From NCBI GenBank assembly GCA_025917655.1, contig CP084619.1, forward strand, positions 4,569,001-4,633,000: DNA of 64,000 bases, in the 5' to 3' direction. Under the pieces are notes generated by a model. The model worked only from the letters and a program-made list of their open reading frames with translations, had not been told where the DNA came from and did not search any database. The translations under genes and the position numbers were made by a program. Origin of the DNA: Chlorella sorokiniana. Lineage: Eukaryota > Chlorophyta > Trebouxiophyceae > Chlorellales > Chlorellaceae. Below, piece by piece: positions 12,069 to 23,772 of the stretch (position 1 is the first letter of the stretch; the number at the start of each line of letters is the position of its first letter).

Positions 12069-15000
12069 ATGCAGCGCACTGTAGGTGTGTCGCTGCCTCA
12101 AGGCCCCACGCTTGGGGCCCGACAGGCCCCCTCCAAGGGGCTTGGCAGGCAGCCTCACAAACTCAGGGTGAGTTGAAAGCTTATGAACAGCGTGCCTGGC
12201 AAAATGGACTGCCGCAGGGAACCCCCGACAACTGCTAGCCGCACTGCCTCACACAGCCGTTTGTTGGGCTGCGGAGACCTGCCGGCCTCCCTGCACGCCT
12301 CGGGCGCTCAAAGCACGCTGCTGAAGCCGGCACATTGCGCCATTGAGGCAGCACAGCGACCTCCAGCTGCGCGGTCGTTGCTGCAAGCTGCCGCCAACAG
12401 CCGTGATCGCGCGCCCGTGTGCAGGCCTTCCCTCAGACGGTCAACGGTACTCTGAGCAAGGATGAGGCCTCGAAGTACTCCCCAGAGCAGCTGAATTTCC
12501 TGATGCGCAAGCGGTCCGCTTCGGTGAGCGACGGCCACGTGATGGACGGCGCCGCCGCCGCCGCCGCCAACGTCTCCGGCCTCTCCCCGAGCAGCTGGCC
12601 TTCTTGGAGCGCAAGCGCCAGGAGACGAGCGTGTCGCCCACCCCCGCCGCCCCCAGCCGCGGGCGCAGCCGCAGCCCTGCGCCGCGCGCCACCAGCCGGC
12701 AGCCGGGCGCCGCGCCGCGCGCCGCCCAGCAGCGCCGCTTCGTCCTCCCCCGCGGCCGCGGACGGTCGCGGCCTGTCCCCCGAGCAGCTCGCCTTCTTGG
12801 AGCGCAAGCGGCAGAGCTCCGGCTCTCCCCGCCGCCGCCCGAGCCGGCCGCCAGCAGCGCCCCGCTGTGCCGGGCCTCTCCCTGAGCAGCAAGCATTTCT
12901 GGAGCGCAAGCGGCTAGAGACCAGCGCGTCGCCCGCCCGCCCCGCCCCCTCCCGCGGCCGCAGCCCCACCCCCGCCGCCCCACCAGCCGGCCGCCGCCTC
13001 CCGGACCTGCCCGCGGCGGCGCTGGCGCCCCCGCTGGGCTGTCGCCCGAACAGATGGCGTTCCTGGAGCGCAAGGGGCAGGGCTCTCTCTCGCCGCCCCC
13101 CGCCGAGGAGGCCAGCAGCGCCCCCCGCCTCCCGGCCTCTCCCTGAACAGGTTGCGTTCCTGGAGCGCAAGCGCCGGGACACCAGCGCGTCCCCGCCGGC
13201 GCAGCCCAGCCGCGGGCGCAGCCGCAGCCCCGCCCGCCGCGCCGCCAGCCGGCAGCCCGCCGCCGCCTCTGCCGCGCGCGCGCATGTCCCCGAGCAGCAG
13301 GCCTTCCTGGCCCGCAAGGCGTCTGGCTCCCGCGGCAGCGGTACCGCCGCCAACGGTGCCGCCGACCTCTCCATGTCGGCCTCCTCGCTTTCCAACGACG
13401 GCATGCGCCCCATGGAGGAGCTTCTGGCTTCCCTGGAAGCTACTATCCAGGCGTGCGTCGCCGACGGCCTCATCACGCAGCAAGAGGCCGCCTCCTGCTC
13501 CCCCGAGCAGCTCGAGTTCCTGGTTCGCAAGCGCACCGGCGCCCCCTCGCCCCTGCCGCCGACAACCGCGCGGTGAGCGCCGCCGCGGATTGATTGCTGG
13601 GGAGGGCTTTTCTAGGCTGGCTGGGCCGCCGCCAGCCGCCTTCCCGGCCTCCTCCCACAGCCCCGCCCCGCCTGGATGCGTCCTGGGACGCCGTGTGTGC
13701 GCGCAGCCTGACCCCACCACCCCACCTGCCTGCTTTGTTGTTCTGCAGGGCGGCTCGCGGGAGCGGTCGTCTCAAGGCGGCGCTGCCTCCGGCGGCAAGA
13801 GCAGCTGGGTGAGCTTGCGGCGCGTGTCCGCAGAGCCTGCACCGCCCCACCGCCTGCCGTGCTTGGCTCACCTGGGACGCGCATGCGCATGCGTGCGCGC
13901 TTGCACGTGTTTCCGCTGCACTGGGCCTCCTGCTGCCCGGGATGCCCAACCCCCTACACCTGCATGCTGCTTCTGCTGCTGCTGTTACACCCGTACACAT
14001 CAGAATAGCGATGGCAGGCCCAGGGTGGCATGCTTGCTGAACACGGCGCTGAGCCCCCTCTGCCTTGTGTGTGCGTGTGGTTCCCACCTGCAGGGCAGCG
14101 TGGCGGCCGCCTCGCTGGCGCTGCTGGGCGTCTCCGCTGGCGTCTTCCTCTCCCCGGAGGGCCTGCTGCCCAAGGAATCGCTGCGCATGCTGCCCTCCGC
14201 TCTACAGCCCTCCGCAGTGGAGGCCCCGGCGCCGCCCAGCGCGGACGCCGCGCGGCTGGCCGAGCCGGCGGCGCCGCAGCCCCCTCCGCCGCCGCCGCCC
14301 GCTGCCGCCGCTCCCAAGGCGGAGGCGCCCAAGCTTGCGCCCGCGGCTCCTGCACCCCTCCCCAGCCGGCTCCCAAGGCTGAGGCTCCCAAGGCCGAGGC
14401 AAAGGTGAGTGGGTGGGGGCTGTGGCTGCCGTCACTGCCGCCCATACCCAGGCTCTCAAATGTCTTTCCAAGTCATCCTTCAGCGGGACAGCTTCCCTTC
14501 CAAGACACCGCACATGGCCTGCTCTGATGGTCCTGAATCAGCCTTGATGCACCGGCGCAGGTTGACGAAAAGAAGGCCGAAAAGAAGGCTGAGGCCCCCG
14601 CTCCCGCCGCCGCTGCGAAGCAGGCAGAGGCCAAGGCCGAGCCTGCTGCCCCCAAGGCCGAGGCAAAGCCAGCCCCGCCCGCCAAGGCTGAGCCCAAGCC
14701 TGCGCCGCCAAAGGCGGACGAGGGCAAGAAGGCGGCGGCAGGGGCCGCCGCCGCCGCCGCGAGCGCAGCGGCACCCAAGCCTGAGGCAAGCGATGGCGAA
14801 GCACCTGCTCTTGCTCCTGCGGCGGCTGCGGCTGCGGCTTCCACGGCTGTTGCTGCGGCTCTCACGGCTGACTCTGCGCCGCCGCCCGCTGCCGCGGCTG
14901 CCCCGGAAGCACCCCTGCCCTCGCTGCGGCCAAACGGCACCGGCCAAGGCACCCGCACCAGCGCCCCCTGTGGCAGAGGCAGCCCCTGCCTCCGCGCCCG

Positions 15001-16891
15001 CTCCCGCTGCTGCTGAGGCTCAGCCGCTGCCGGCGCCTGCTGCTGATGCCAAATCGGTCCCTGCTCCCGCCGCCAAGCCTGCCCCTGCTGAGGCTGCTGC
15101 CCCTGCTGCCGCGGACAAGGCCCCGGCTGCTGCGGCCGAGTCGGCACCAGCCTCTGCCTCGGCCGTTCCTGCTGCTGCGGCCAAACCGGCTGCAGCTACT
15201 GCCCCTGAGCCTGCGGCGAAAACGGCGCCGGCCCCTGCTTCTGCTGCGGCTGGAACGGCCACTGCACCTGCCCCCGCTCCTCAGCCCTCGGCAAAGACGG
15301 CGCCGGCCTCTGCTGCCCCTGCTGCGGCTGACGCGGCGCCTGCGGCTGCCCCCGCCTCTGCGGCAAAGCCGGCCCCCCACCTGCCGCTGCGGCTGCCCCT
15401 GCTGCTGCCCCTGCCCCCGCTGCCCCAAAGGTACCTGCCAGCATCAGCAGGAGCTGCGCTTCGGCACTTTTCTGGCACTACTGCTGCCCTGGCTCTCTTC
15501 CTAAGACGCCAGAAGCAGTCCCTCCCGCCCTGATTACCCCCTGGAATGCCGCCCCTGCTCCCTCTGCAGGCTGAGCAGGCGAAGAAGACTGAGCAGGCTG
15601 CCGTGCCTGCTGCTGCAAAGAAGGTTTGTGCCCTGAGCGCGTGCTTTGCTTGTGCGTCGTGCTCTGCCTTCCGCGGCGGCTTTGCTCCTCCCCTTGCCAA
15701 GGCTGGATGACTGTCCCTGGATTTCCCAGCCTGAGCTTGATAACTCTACTGATTTTCATGCCATTTTTTGTTTGTTTCTGTTCCCGCAGGATGACAAGCC
15801 CTCGATTGCCTCCGATCTTGCGGCTGAGCTGGCCTCCAGCCTGGCCGCTGCCCAGCCCGCCGCCGCGGCCGCGCAGGCTGAGCTGGCCGCCGCCGCTGCC
15901 CGCCTCACCGCCAACGGCGGCCTGGGCGTTGCAGCCGCCGCCGCGGTTGCCACGGTTGCGGCGCTGCTGCCCGGCCCCGCGAGGCCCTGCTAGCGCGCAT
16001 CACCGGCAAGACGCCAGCTCAGCGCGCCGACGACCTGCGCAAGCAGCTGGCGGGGCAGCAGAGTGAGGTGTCCCGGCTGCAGGCGCAGGCGCAGGCCGCG
16101 CAGCGCGAGTTTGAGCGCAGCCAGGCGCGGCTGCGGTCTACTCGTGACACGCTCAACAGCCTCAGCAACCTGCTGAACCGCAGCCGCCAGCAGCGCAAGG
16201 TGGGGCCGGGGGCATTGCATTGCCTGACAGCGCTGCTTGATTACCGTCTGCCACTGCTTGATTCACGTCTGCCGCTGCTTGGTTCCTGTCTGCCAAGCAG
16301 TGAACAGTGTGGCACTTTGGCTGGCATGCAGACCCTGCTCAGCAACAGGTTGATCCGCTGGCTGTGGCCCCCCTTGCGTATGGTTGCAGTAAGGAGCTTG
16401 GCGGCCAACCTTCCCACCACCCCACTCAGACGCTGCCATCTCCCAACACTCTGAGAGACATTCGATGCCTATCTCCCAACCCAGTCCAACACCCTGTGCC
16501 GTCTTTGCACCCCCAACAGCCCTGGGCAGCCTGCGTGCTTTGCATCACACAGCTGCAAGGCCCCAATCCCATCTCGTCGCTTTCCTGCTGCCGCTGCCGC
16601 TGCTGTCTGTCCTGCGCATACTGCCCACATTTGCCCCTTTTGCCGTTTGCTGCCTCGCCCAGCCTTGTGCTTCCAAGCCGCCCGCTGGAAGCGGCACTCG
16701 AACCGCACTCACCGCTGGCCGTTGCCGCGTCGAGCCCCTCAGCCGCCACTGTTTGCGCAGTGCGCCCCTGCAAGTCGTGTCGTAATGGACACTTGTTCAT
16801 CCCTACATACTATGTTCTTGTTGTGCGTGTGTAATGTCTCTGCACAGAGTTGCGCCAGCTGGCGAGCAGGCAGTCGGCGGCGGCCTCCTGA
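12069..16891 (+). CDS. Repeat protein with eight PEQxxFLxRKR motifs, hydrophobic segment, Ala/Pro/Lys-rich tail and coiled coil; probably plastid
   Basis: No known family recognised. Exon 1 (12069-12167) is inferred: MQRTVGVSLPQGPTLGARQ onward, basic and Ser-containing with no acidic residues, like a plastid transit peptide, ending AGG|GTGAGT. Exon 2 starts at 12425 in phase and carries eight copies of a motif of the form SPEQLAFLERKR, at about 12479, 12581, 12773, 12876, 13039, 13138, 13285 and 13498. Linkers between them are Arg/Ser/Pro-rich (PSRGRSRSPAPR). Next come a Gly/Ser exon (GGSRERSSQGG), then a segment SVAAASLALLGVSAGVFL long enough to enter a membrane, then SPEGLLPKESLRMLP. A long Ala/Pro/Lys region follows (units like PKAEAK). 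The end is a coiled coil (QSEVSRLQAQAQAAQREFE onward). The last exon probably ends LASRQSAAAS. Length is roughly 1,000 residues. The frame jumps several times in exon 2, where C runs are one base short. It could be two genes, and the first exon is the weakest part. Confidence 0.6.
12479..13533 (+). repeat. Eight coding copies of a PEQ-FL-RKR motif
   Basis: Consensus (S/L)PEQ(L/Q/M/V)-x-FL-x-RK(R/G). Copies are spaced about 102, 192, 103, 163, 99, 147 and 213 bases apart. The DNA between copies is not conserved beyond Arg/Ser/Pro bias, so the protein motif, not the DNA, appears to be what is kept. Confidence 0.8.
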
Positions 16892-16994
16892 AGCACGCTG
16901 ACCGGGCTGGTGGAAAGCGCGGCGCCTGAACCCTCTTGTCACAACCCTGCCAGAATGTGTCATCTTGTTTGGTCTGAAAATTGTTCTTTCCAGC

Positions 16995-19900
16995 ATGCTG
17001 CGCTGTGCAAAGCTAGCCCTGAGCCTGGCGGGCTGCCTCGCGGCGCTGCTGGCGGCAGGCCCTGCCGCCGCCCAGCCCCCCGGCAGCAACCCTGGGCTTC
17101 CCCCTCTGCCACGGCCACTGGGCTGGCGCCCCAGATGATCACTGACATGGCAGGTGGGCATTCGCAGAACTTGCTTGGCATTTTGGCATTTGGAAGAACG
17201 GTTTGGGGTCGTGGGGGATGTCAGAAGTTGTCACTGTTCACTGCCGCTCGTCAGCCACAAGTTTGGCATCCTTGGAGCGTGCGGCGGCTCAGGGCGGTGC
17301 GCCCGGGCCTCCACCAAGGCTCATCATTACCTCTTCACCGCGCCCCACCCCCACCCCGGGTGGGGGCGCCTGCGCTGCCTTCCCCCAACCTTCCGCCGCC
17401 CTGCCTCACGGCAGCTGCTGACTGTGCCGCCGCCTGCAGTGCGGGAGCTGCAACGCAACTTCAATTACAGGTGAGGCTTTAGTGATGGGGCTTGCGATGT
17501 GCCTTGCTGGAAAAATCAAAGCGGCCGCCAAGCCGGTTCGCTGAATGATGCAGATTCCCCCAGCGAGGGCAGCATGATGCCTTTACCGCCCCTCCTGGCG
17601 GTAGGCCGTGCACTTAAAACACTGCTCCTTCCCTTTCGAGGTCCTGCCCACCTCTCTTGTCCGCCACGTCCAACACCCCTGAATGCCATTTTTATCATCT
17701 CGTTACCATAATTCCACCCTCCCTTTCCTTCATCCTCCCAGCGATGTGGACCTCTTGGGGTTCCTCATCAACGGCGAGTGCCTGGAGGCCACCTTCGACT
17801 CGTTCGCCGCCTTTGGCCAGGGCATGAACCCCGACATCTTTGGCGGCGGCCCGCCTCCCAGGGGCGGGCGCAAGGCCAACCTTAGCGATGAGATTCAGGC
17901 CTGGGCGGAGGAGGTGGGTGGGTGGGGCGGTGAGCACTGCCACTGCAGGGGCTCCTGCCCTGCCGTTTGCAGGTTGAGCGCAGGAAAACACACAGGTCAT
18001 ATGCCCCTGGCTGTACAGTGCTGCAGCAGCTGCGCAGAGAGCTTGTGGCAAGGGGCCGTTGCAGCACACTCCAGCCAGTGGTCATGACGGTCAAGCGAAT
18101 CTCCCTCTCCCCTCCATTCTTTCTTTCTGTGTTTCTTCAGGTGGCCCGCGACGAGATTGGGCATGTGCGCATCATTCGAGAGGCGCTCGGGGCAGGCCTG
18201 TGCCAGCGGCTGCCGGCATGCCAGTCATTCATTTTGTACTGGCAGCCACTCAGCAAGCAGTGCATCGAGCTGGCCCGTTTCTCACATTGCTGTTCAGACG
18301 CAAGTTAGCTGCCCGCCTGGCTCACTGCTTGTCTTGTGCTCCACTGCCTGGCTCACCGCCGCATGCGTGCCTGGCACCGCAGATGCGCCCCCTGCCCCCA
18401 GCTGGACATTGACGATGCCTTTGGCAAGGTACCGCCCGCCTGCTTAGCCCACTCCCCGCTTTAAACAAACAGCGGCTCCGGCCGCACGCACCTTCATTGT
18501 CCGTAGTATCCCTCACCTACCCACGCGGAAACAAGCATGGCTGTTGCTGTTTGCTTCGCATCCATCCATTCAATCACACGGGCAGCTGCGCCGACCCACG
18601 CCTACCCTCCCTGCAGTTCTTCAACGCAGCGTTTGGCACAGAACGTGTCCTGGGACCCTTACAAGAACGACATCAACTTTGTGCTGTCCATGTTTGCTCT
18701 GGAGGAGGTGGGGGCCACCGGCGACCAGGGCGTCACCAGTGAGCGGCGGGGTGGGCTGAGTGAGGGCGTGGGTGTGCGCGGCGTGTGCCAGCGGCTGGGT
18801 CGGAGCGTGAATATTCATTAATGAGGTGCACACGTGTTGCTTCCACGTGCACACATGTGTGTTGTGGGGTAGTCAGGGCCTGGGCAGGGTTTGACCGGGG
18901 TTGAGCTGCTTGTGGAGCGAGACGGTGTGGGTGCCCGTCTGGAGGGGACAACCACTTGAGCCTGTTCCTTTTGACGGCAAGCTGTGCAAGGCAGCGGTGC
19001 CGTGATGATTTGCGCTGCGCTCCCAACGCAGTCCTGACCTCCACCAACGGGAACCTGACAAACGTCGCAGTTGCGGCGGGACTGGCTGGCTCTGCAGGCG
19101 AGGAGAAGTCGTGGTCCCTCCACAACACCCGCTCTGTGGTGCAGCTTCCACTGGTTGACTGCAGTGCAGCCGAACATTGCCTTGCATGTGCAACCTAACA
19201 GCATGCAGCGTGCACGCGCTCTGAACGCTCCTGTGGCGGCCTGTTCCCGCCGATGCAGGCTACCAGTCTGCTGCCGACCGGTTCATCCTGTGGGAGCGGC
19301 GCAACGAGACGGGTAAGGCGGGGGTGGGGAGGGCGGAACAGCCCCTGTACAAGTTGGCCTGAGACCGCAATGCAAGTCATGCCGGCTGCCACGGCTGGCG
19401 GCGGGCACCCAGTTGTGGAAAGCTACGCATCATCAGTCTCCCAGCAGCCGCCTCATCAATGTCCCTGCTGCTGCGCTGTCACATCTTTCATCGCAGTGCC
19501 CGAGTTCAACGTCACGGTGCTGGAGTTCTTCGAGAAGATGAGCGCCCTTCGCCAGGCGAGCAAGCTGCCCTGTTCGCCGCCGCTGCTGCAGAACGCACGG
19601 GTCAGCCGCGAAGCAGGCAGCAAGCGCCTGGCACCCCGCCTTGGCGATTTGGTTTCAAGTCCAGCAAGGTTGTCCTGTCCTTGCAGCTCTTCACCGGCCA
19701 GCTGCACATCGACCAGCCCTTGGAGCAGCAGGGCGGCATCAACATCGTCCCCACCGACGGCAACGGCGTCACGCTCGCCCGCACCCCGCAACAGGTGCTG
19801 CCGGGGGAAGGCGATTCCCCTGCCGAGCCAGCAGCCCGCTGCCCGCTGCCAGCTGGCATTGCATTGTGCTTGTGCGAGGCTGGGCGCGCAGCCACGCAGC

Positions 19901-20573
19901 CAGGCGGCCTCCGCTGCGCTGCCTGGTTTCTGGTACCGAAGCCGATGGACACCCACTCCCTGTCCCAACACTCGCATGGGGGCAAGGCTTCTTTCGCGGA
20001 TAAACCTTGGTGTGATGTTTCTTGTCATCTCCCGCCCTCCTTTCTCACCCTGCCAGGTGCTCAACATCTTCACCGGCGGCGCTGCCGATGGCAAGGGGTG
20101 GTTCTTCCCGTCCGGAGTGAACGGCCGCATCAACACCCCGATCCACTCAACCCCACGGTGGGTGGCCCCTGCATGGTTGCAGCAGGAGTCACTTGCGCTG
20201 CCGGCACCAACCCCAGCTCTGACGTGCACAGCCGCTTGCCGCCGGGGACAGGCTATGCTGTGGCTGGCAGTCTTGGTCGGCCTTGGGCCCCGCGTCCCGC
20301 GCCAGCCGTTCACTCAAGCCCCTGCCGCTCCGCTGTCTCCGACCCGCTGGCTGGCAGGCCGCCAAACTGTTCAGGCCGCCAAACTGTCCTTTTCAGCCCC
20401 AGTTCTTTCTTCACACCTCGCAGGTTGGGCAGGAGCTGCTTGCCCAGGCAAACTCCCCTTACACCATCGTGGACAGCCGAGACGCTGTGGACCCCCTCAC
20501 GGTGGCGCCGCCCTCCGGCAATGCCACGCAGCAGCTGCTCGACCAGCTGGGCTCGTCCAGCACGGCGGGCTGA
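16995..20573 (+). CDS. Secreted ferritin-like, desiccation-related protein (PCC13-62 type)
   Basis: PCC13-62-like proteins carry a ferritin-like four-helix domain and are linked to drying or stress responses; the reaction, if any, is unknown. Twelve exons: 16995-17153, 17440-17470, 17742-17913, 18141-18199, 18383-18428, 18617-18738, 19032-19097, 19259-19312, 19497-19555, 19687-19794, 20057-20157, 20424-20573. The total is 376 residues once four missing bases are allowed for: one in the C run near 17100-17104, two near 18640 and one near 20136. The N-terminus (MLRCAKLALSLAGCLAALLAA, then AAAQPP) is a clear signal peptide. Family features are DVDLLGFLINGECLEATF, GGPPPRGGRKANLSDE, EEVARDEIGHVRIIREALG with the E-x-x-H metal-ligand pattern, FFNAAFGT, and SMFALEEVGATG. 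The intron after exon 7 begins with GC instead of GT; the one after exon 9 may do so too. Confidence 0.9.
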
Positions 20574-21085
20574 GAGCGACACAGTTGTGGGTGCAGCGAG
20601 ACGGTTGCTTGAATGGAGAGAGCTGTATAGTGGTCGGAAGAGTGCTCGTGTTGCTGAGCGGACAAGACCCCCCCCACCCCCACCCCCAGTATACACCAAA
20701 ATACCATCATCACCACACAGAGCACCCCACATCACCTGGCTTTCATGGCTGTACAGACTGGCCACCCTTCTGAAGGACGCTGTTGCAAGGTCGCAAACCC
20801 TTTTTCCTCTCCAGTTGCTGCAATTCATGGCTGCACATGCCGACAACTCCCTTTCCGCCTCCCCGAGCCGCTGCACATTTGTGATTAACTAGAGGCCTGC
20901 TTGGGCGACGTTCCAGTGTGCAAGGTCTGTCTGACAGATCAAAGGTAACAGGTGCAAGAGCATGGAAAGCAGGGAATCAAAAGAATGCTGCGAGGGGGCG
21001 GGTGGGCTGCACGCCTGTCCCCGCACTAGCGAGTGCCGGCACGGGTGGTGCTGCTGCTGCTGCTAGGAGGCGAGGGGGCACAGGC
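20574..21085. other. Convergent 3' regions
   Basis: About 510 bases between the stop codons of the desiccation-related gene (plus) and ribose-5-phosphate isomerase (minus). I see UTR-like sequence only. Confidence 0.4.
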
Positions 21086-23772
21086 TCAGGCCTTGGCAGG
21101 GCGCTCCTTCACCTGCACCAGCACCAGGCGCGGGCCACGCAAGCGGGGTTACATGACGGCAGGGCTCCCTTGCGCACCAACACCCTGCCTGCGGTTTCTG
21201 GCGGGCCCAGCAGGTCGCCCTCAGGGCGGATGCAGGAACCGGCATCAAAACAGGAAATGAACAGCTGCTCAACCGGCAGACCCCTCCGCCCACAAGTGCC
21301 CCCCTTTCACGCGCTACCAGAACCCCAAAACCGTTGCTGCTGGCCTCATTGCACACGCATTCACTCACATACACGCGCCCCCCCCCCCCACACACACCCA
21401 CACACCCCACACCCCCACACACAAAAAAAAAAAAAAAACGCAGCCCACCCACCTCCACGCCGTTGCTGCCGGCGATGATGCAGACGTCCACCATGTCCAG
21501 GAACAGGCCGTGGTCCACCACACCCTCCAGAGCCAGGATGGCCTTGGAGGCTGCGCGGGCGGGGATGTGCGTGTGTGAGTGTGTGAGGGTGCGTATGGTG
21601 GGGGCTGGGTGAGAGTGAGGGCACGGCGGTGGTGGCGTCAGGGGTTCCCGAGCGCTGAGGGTTTTGGCAACGGGCTGGGGTTCCCAGGGTGCGTGGGTGG
21701 GCGGCAGCGGCTTGGAGCGGCGGAGCATGGTTCTCGCAGCGCATCCCCGCCACAGCTCCACCCCCGGCTGCACCTACCACCCCACTACAGCCACCACCAG
21801 CGCCTACCCTTGCTGCCATGCAGGTGCGCTCAAGCGCTGCAGCTCTCATGGTGCCCTCCAACCCCCGCGGCCCTGCCTCCCGTCCTCCTGCTGCTGCCAT
21901 GTGTGCCCCTGCTGCCGCCCCCCCCGCACGTTCTTTCCAACGCACACAACACTGGCAACACAAAACCCGCCCTCCCCAGCGCCGCCGCCGCCTCCCACCC
22001 GCATGCGCGTCCTTGATGGGCTCCTCGAAGTACAGGTCGACGATGTAGTTTGAGTTGTCGGTGACGTAGGGCTTGTCGCCTGGGGTAGGGAGGAGGGGAG
22101 CATAGGGGAGGGATTGAAGGTGGGGGTGAGGACGTAAGCGCGTGTGTGGCAGCTTGGCCCTGCAGCGGCACATGTAACCCCGCAGGCACGCCCTCCCCCT
22201 CCCCCTCCCTAACGCGCAACCCCGCAAGCCCCACCACCTCCACCCCTACTCACACACCCCAACGCACCCTCCATGCGCAGCTTGGCCTCGCAGCCGGCGA
22301 CCTCGGGAGGGCCTGCAGGCGGCGCAGCGTGTAGGTGTGGCAGAACTGCACGATCTCGACGGGCATGGCCAGCTTGGAGCCGCCCAGGCCGGCCACCAGC
22401 TTGGAGTCGTCGACGATGCACACAAACTTCTCTGATGCCATCTCCACCATCTGCATGCGGATGGACGCACGCGCGCACGTTGATGGGTGGTGCATGCTGG
22501 GAGGGCGCCACGAACATAAGTGTGTGTGTGTGTGTAGAGCGGGGGGACGCGGGCCCTGCATGGCGCCATTTCGCCCCACTCCTTCCCCGCCCTCGCCCCC
22601 TCGCCCCTCCCCCCACCCACCCCACTCCGCCCTGCCGGTCCGCCCCCGTGCGCCGCGTTGGGAGTGGCTGCGCACCTTCTCGCGCAGCAGCGCGCGCCGC
22701 GCGGCCCTTGACGACATCCAGGCTGGGGTCCACCTCGTCGGCGCCGTCGATGGCCACATCCAGCTTGGGCTGCTCGTCCAGCGTGGCAAGCGGGATGCCG
22801 CGGGCTGCGGGGGCAGGGAGCCCAGCGGGGAGGCGGGGCGTGCGTGGGCGGGGGTGAGGTTGCGGTGGGGGAGGCGCGCGCCTGGCCCGCAGCCTTCCCC
22901 AGGCTCCTGCAGTGCAGCATTGCAGGCTAGCGCCGCCGCAAGCCATGTTACTGCACATCCCAAGCCCCGCATGTTTGCTGCAATCAGCCCTCGAGTTTTG
23001 GGCAGAGGAGCAGAAGCAACAAGGGACGCCTAGCAAACTTGTAAACAAACAAAAAAACACGCACACTTGGCCTGCTCGTAGGTACGGATGGAGGTGGGCA
23101 CGCCCACAATGTCCTTCAGCTCGCCCGAGGCTGCAGCGGGGCACAAGGGGGCGGCGGGGCAGGCAGGGCGACAAGCTCAGCAGACGCGCAGAGCAGCTTT
23201 CGCTCAGCAGACGTGCAGAGCAGCTTTCGCTCAGCAGACGCACAGAGCAGCTTCTGGCTCAGCAGACGCACAGCCCAGCTTTCGACCTTTGGCAGCTGGG
23301 CCGACCCGAATGTGGGCAGGCAGCGGCCGAAGCAACGGGGACCGCCGGCTGCTGCATGATCGCAGGCCCCCCGCAGCGCACCCGCTTCACCAGCCCGCAC
23401 AGAGCCCCCACCCACCCAGCAGGTCGCCGATGCGGTCAACGGCAAAGGCGGCGGTGGATCCGGTGCCAAGCCCCACCACCATGCCGCTCTTCACATAATC
23501 CACCGCCTTCCAGGCTGCCTGCAGAACATTGGAAAGAGTGATGCCTTGGGTTTGGGAGCACTGGAAGCGGGGCGGCGGCGGAGGCGGGCGGAGGCGGGCG
23601 CTGCCGCAGAGCATGGGACGGGCGCGCCCCGCACCTGCTTCTTCAGCTCGTCCTGGGACAGCTGCGCCATGGTGACCAGGCGGGCGGCGCGGACCGCCAC
23701 GGGCTTGCGGGTGAAGAATGCGCGCTGCACGCCGGCCTTGGAGAACACCTGCTGCTGCACTTGGGCGGACAT
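21086..23772 (-). CDS. RPI: Ribose-5-phosphate isomerase A, probably plastid
   Basis: Interconverts ribose 5-phosphate and ribulose 5-phosphate in the Calvin cycle and pentose phosphate pathway. Exon 1 (23772-23635) begins MSAQVQQQVFSKAGVQRAF, a basic, Ser/Ala/Val-rich leader consistent with plastid import. Exon 2 (from 23518) has GMVVGLGTGSTAAFAVDR, the phosphate-binding Gly-rich loop. Later exons have ASGELKDIVGVPTSIRTYEQ, LDVAIDGADEVDP (catalytic Asp region), the KGR...LLREK segment, VCIVDDSKLVAGLG, DNSNYIVDLYF, LEGVVDHGLFLDMVDVCI and IAGSNGVE. The last exon (21112-21086) is nine codons, VKERPAKA and stop. The normally invariant KGRGGALLREK is disturbed by an indel near 22695-22705. The exon joined just before RGIPLATLDEQ has an unresolved phase. 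A 27-base tandem repeat sits in one intron. The gene is head to head with eL36, 224 bases apart. Confidence 0.94.
21423..21438. repeat. Poly(A) run of 16, flanked by CA-rich tract
   Basis: A run of 16 A follows a C-run/CACA-rich stretch (about 21380-21422) in the last intron of the isomerase gene. On the gene strand it is a T run next to the donor side. Confidence 0.85.
22520..22535. repeat. (GT)n microsatellite
   Basis: Eight GT units in an intron of the isomerase gene. Confidence 0.85.
23174..23282. repeat. Four tandem copies of a 27-base unit
   Basis: Copies begin at 23174, 23201, 23228 and 23256, each starting GCTCAGCAGACG and ending CAGCTTTC or a close variant. The third copy is one base longer. 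They lie inside an intron of the ribose-5-phosphate isomerase gene. Confidence 0.9.

Noticed and set aside
23174-23282. Repeat array considered as CRISPR-like
   Set aside because: Units are directly adjacent with no unique spacers and lie in a eukaryotic intron.
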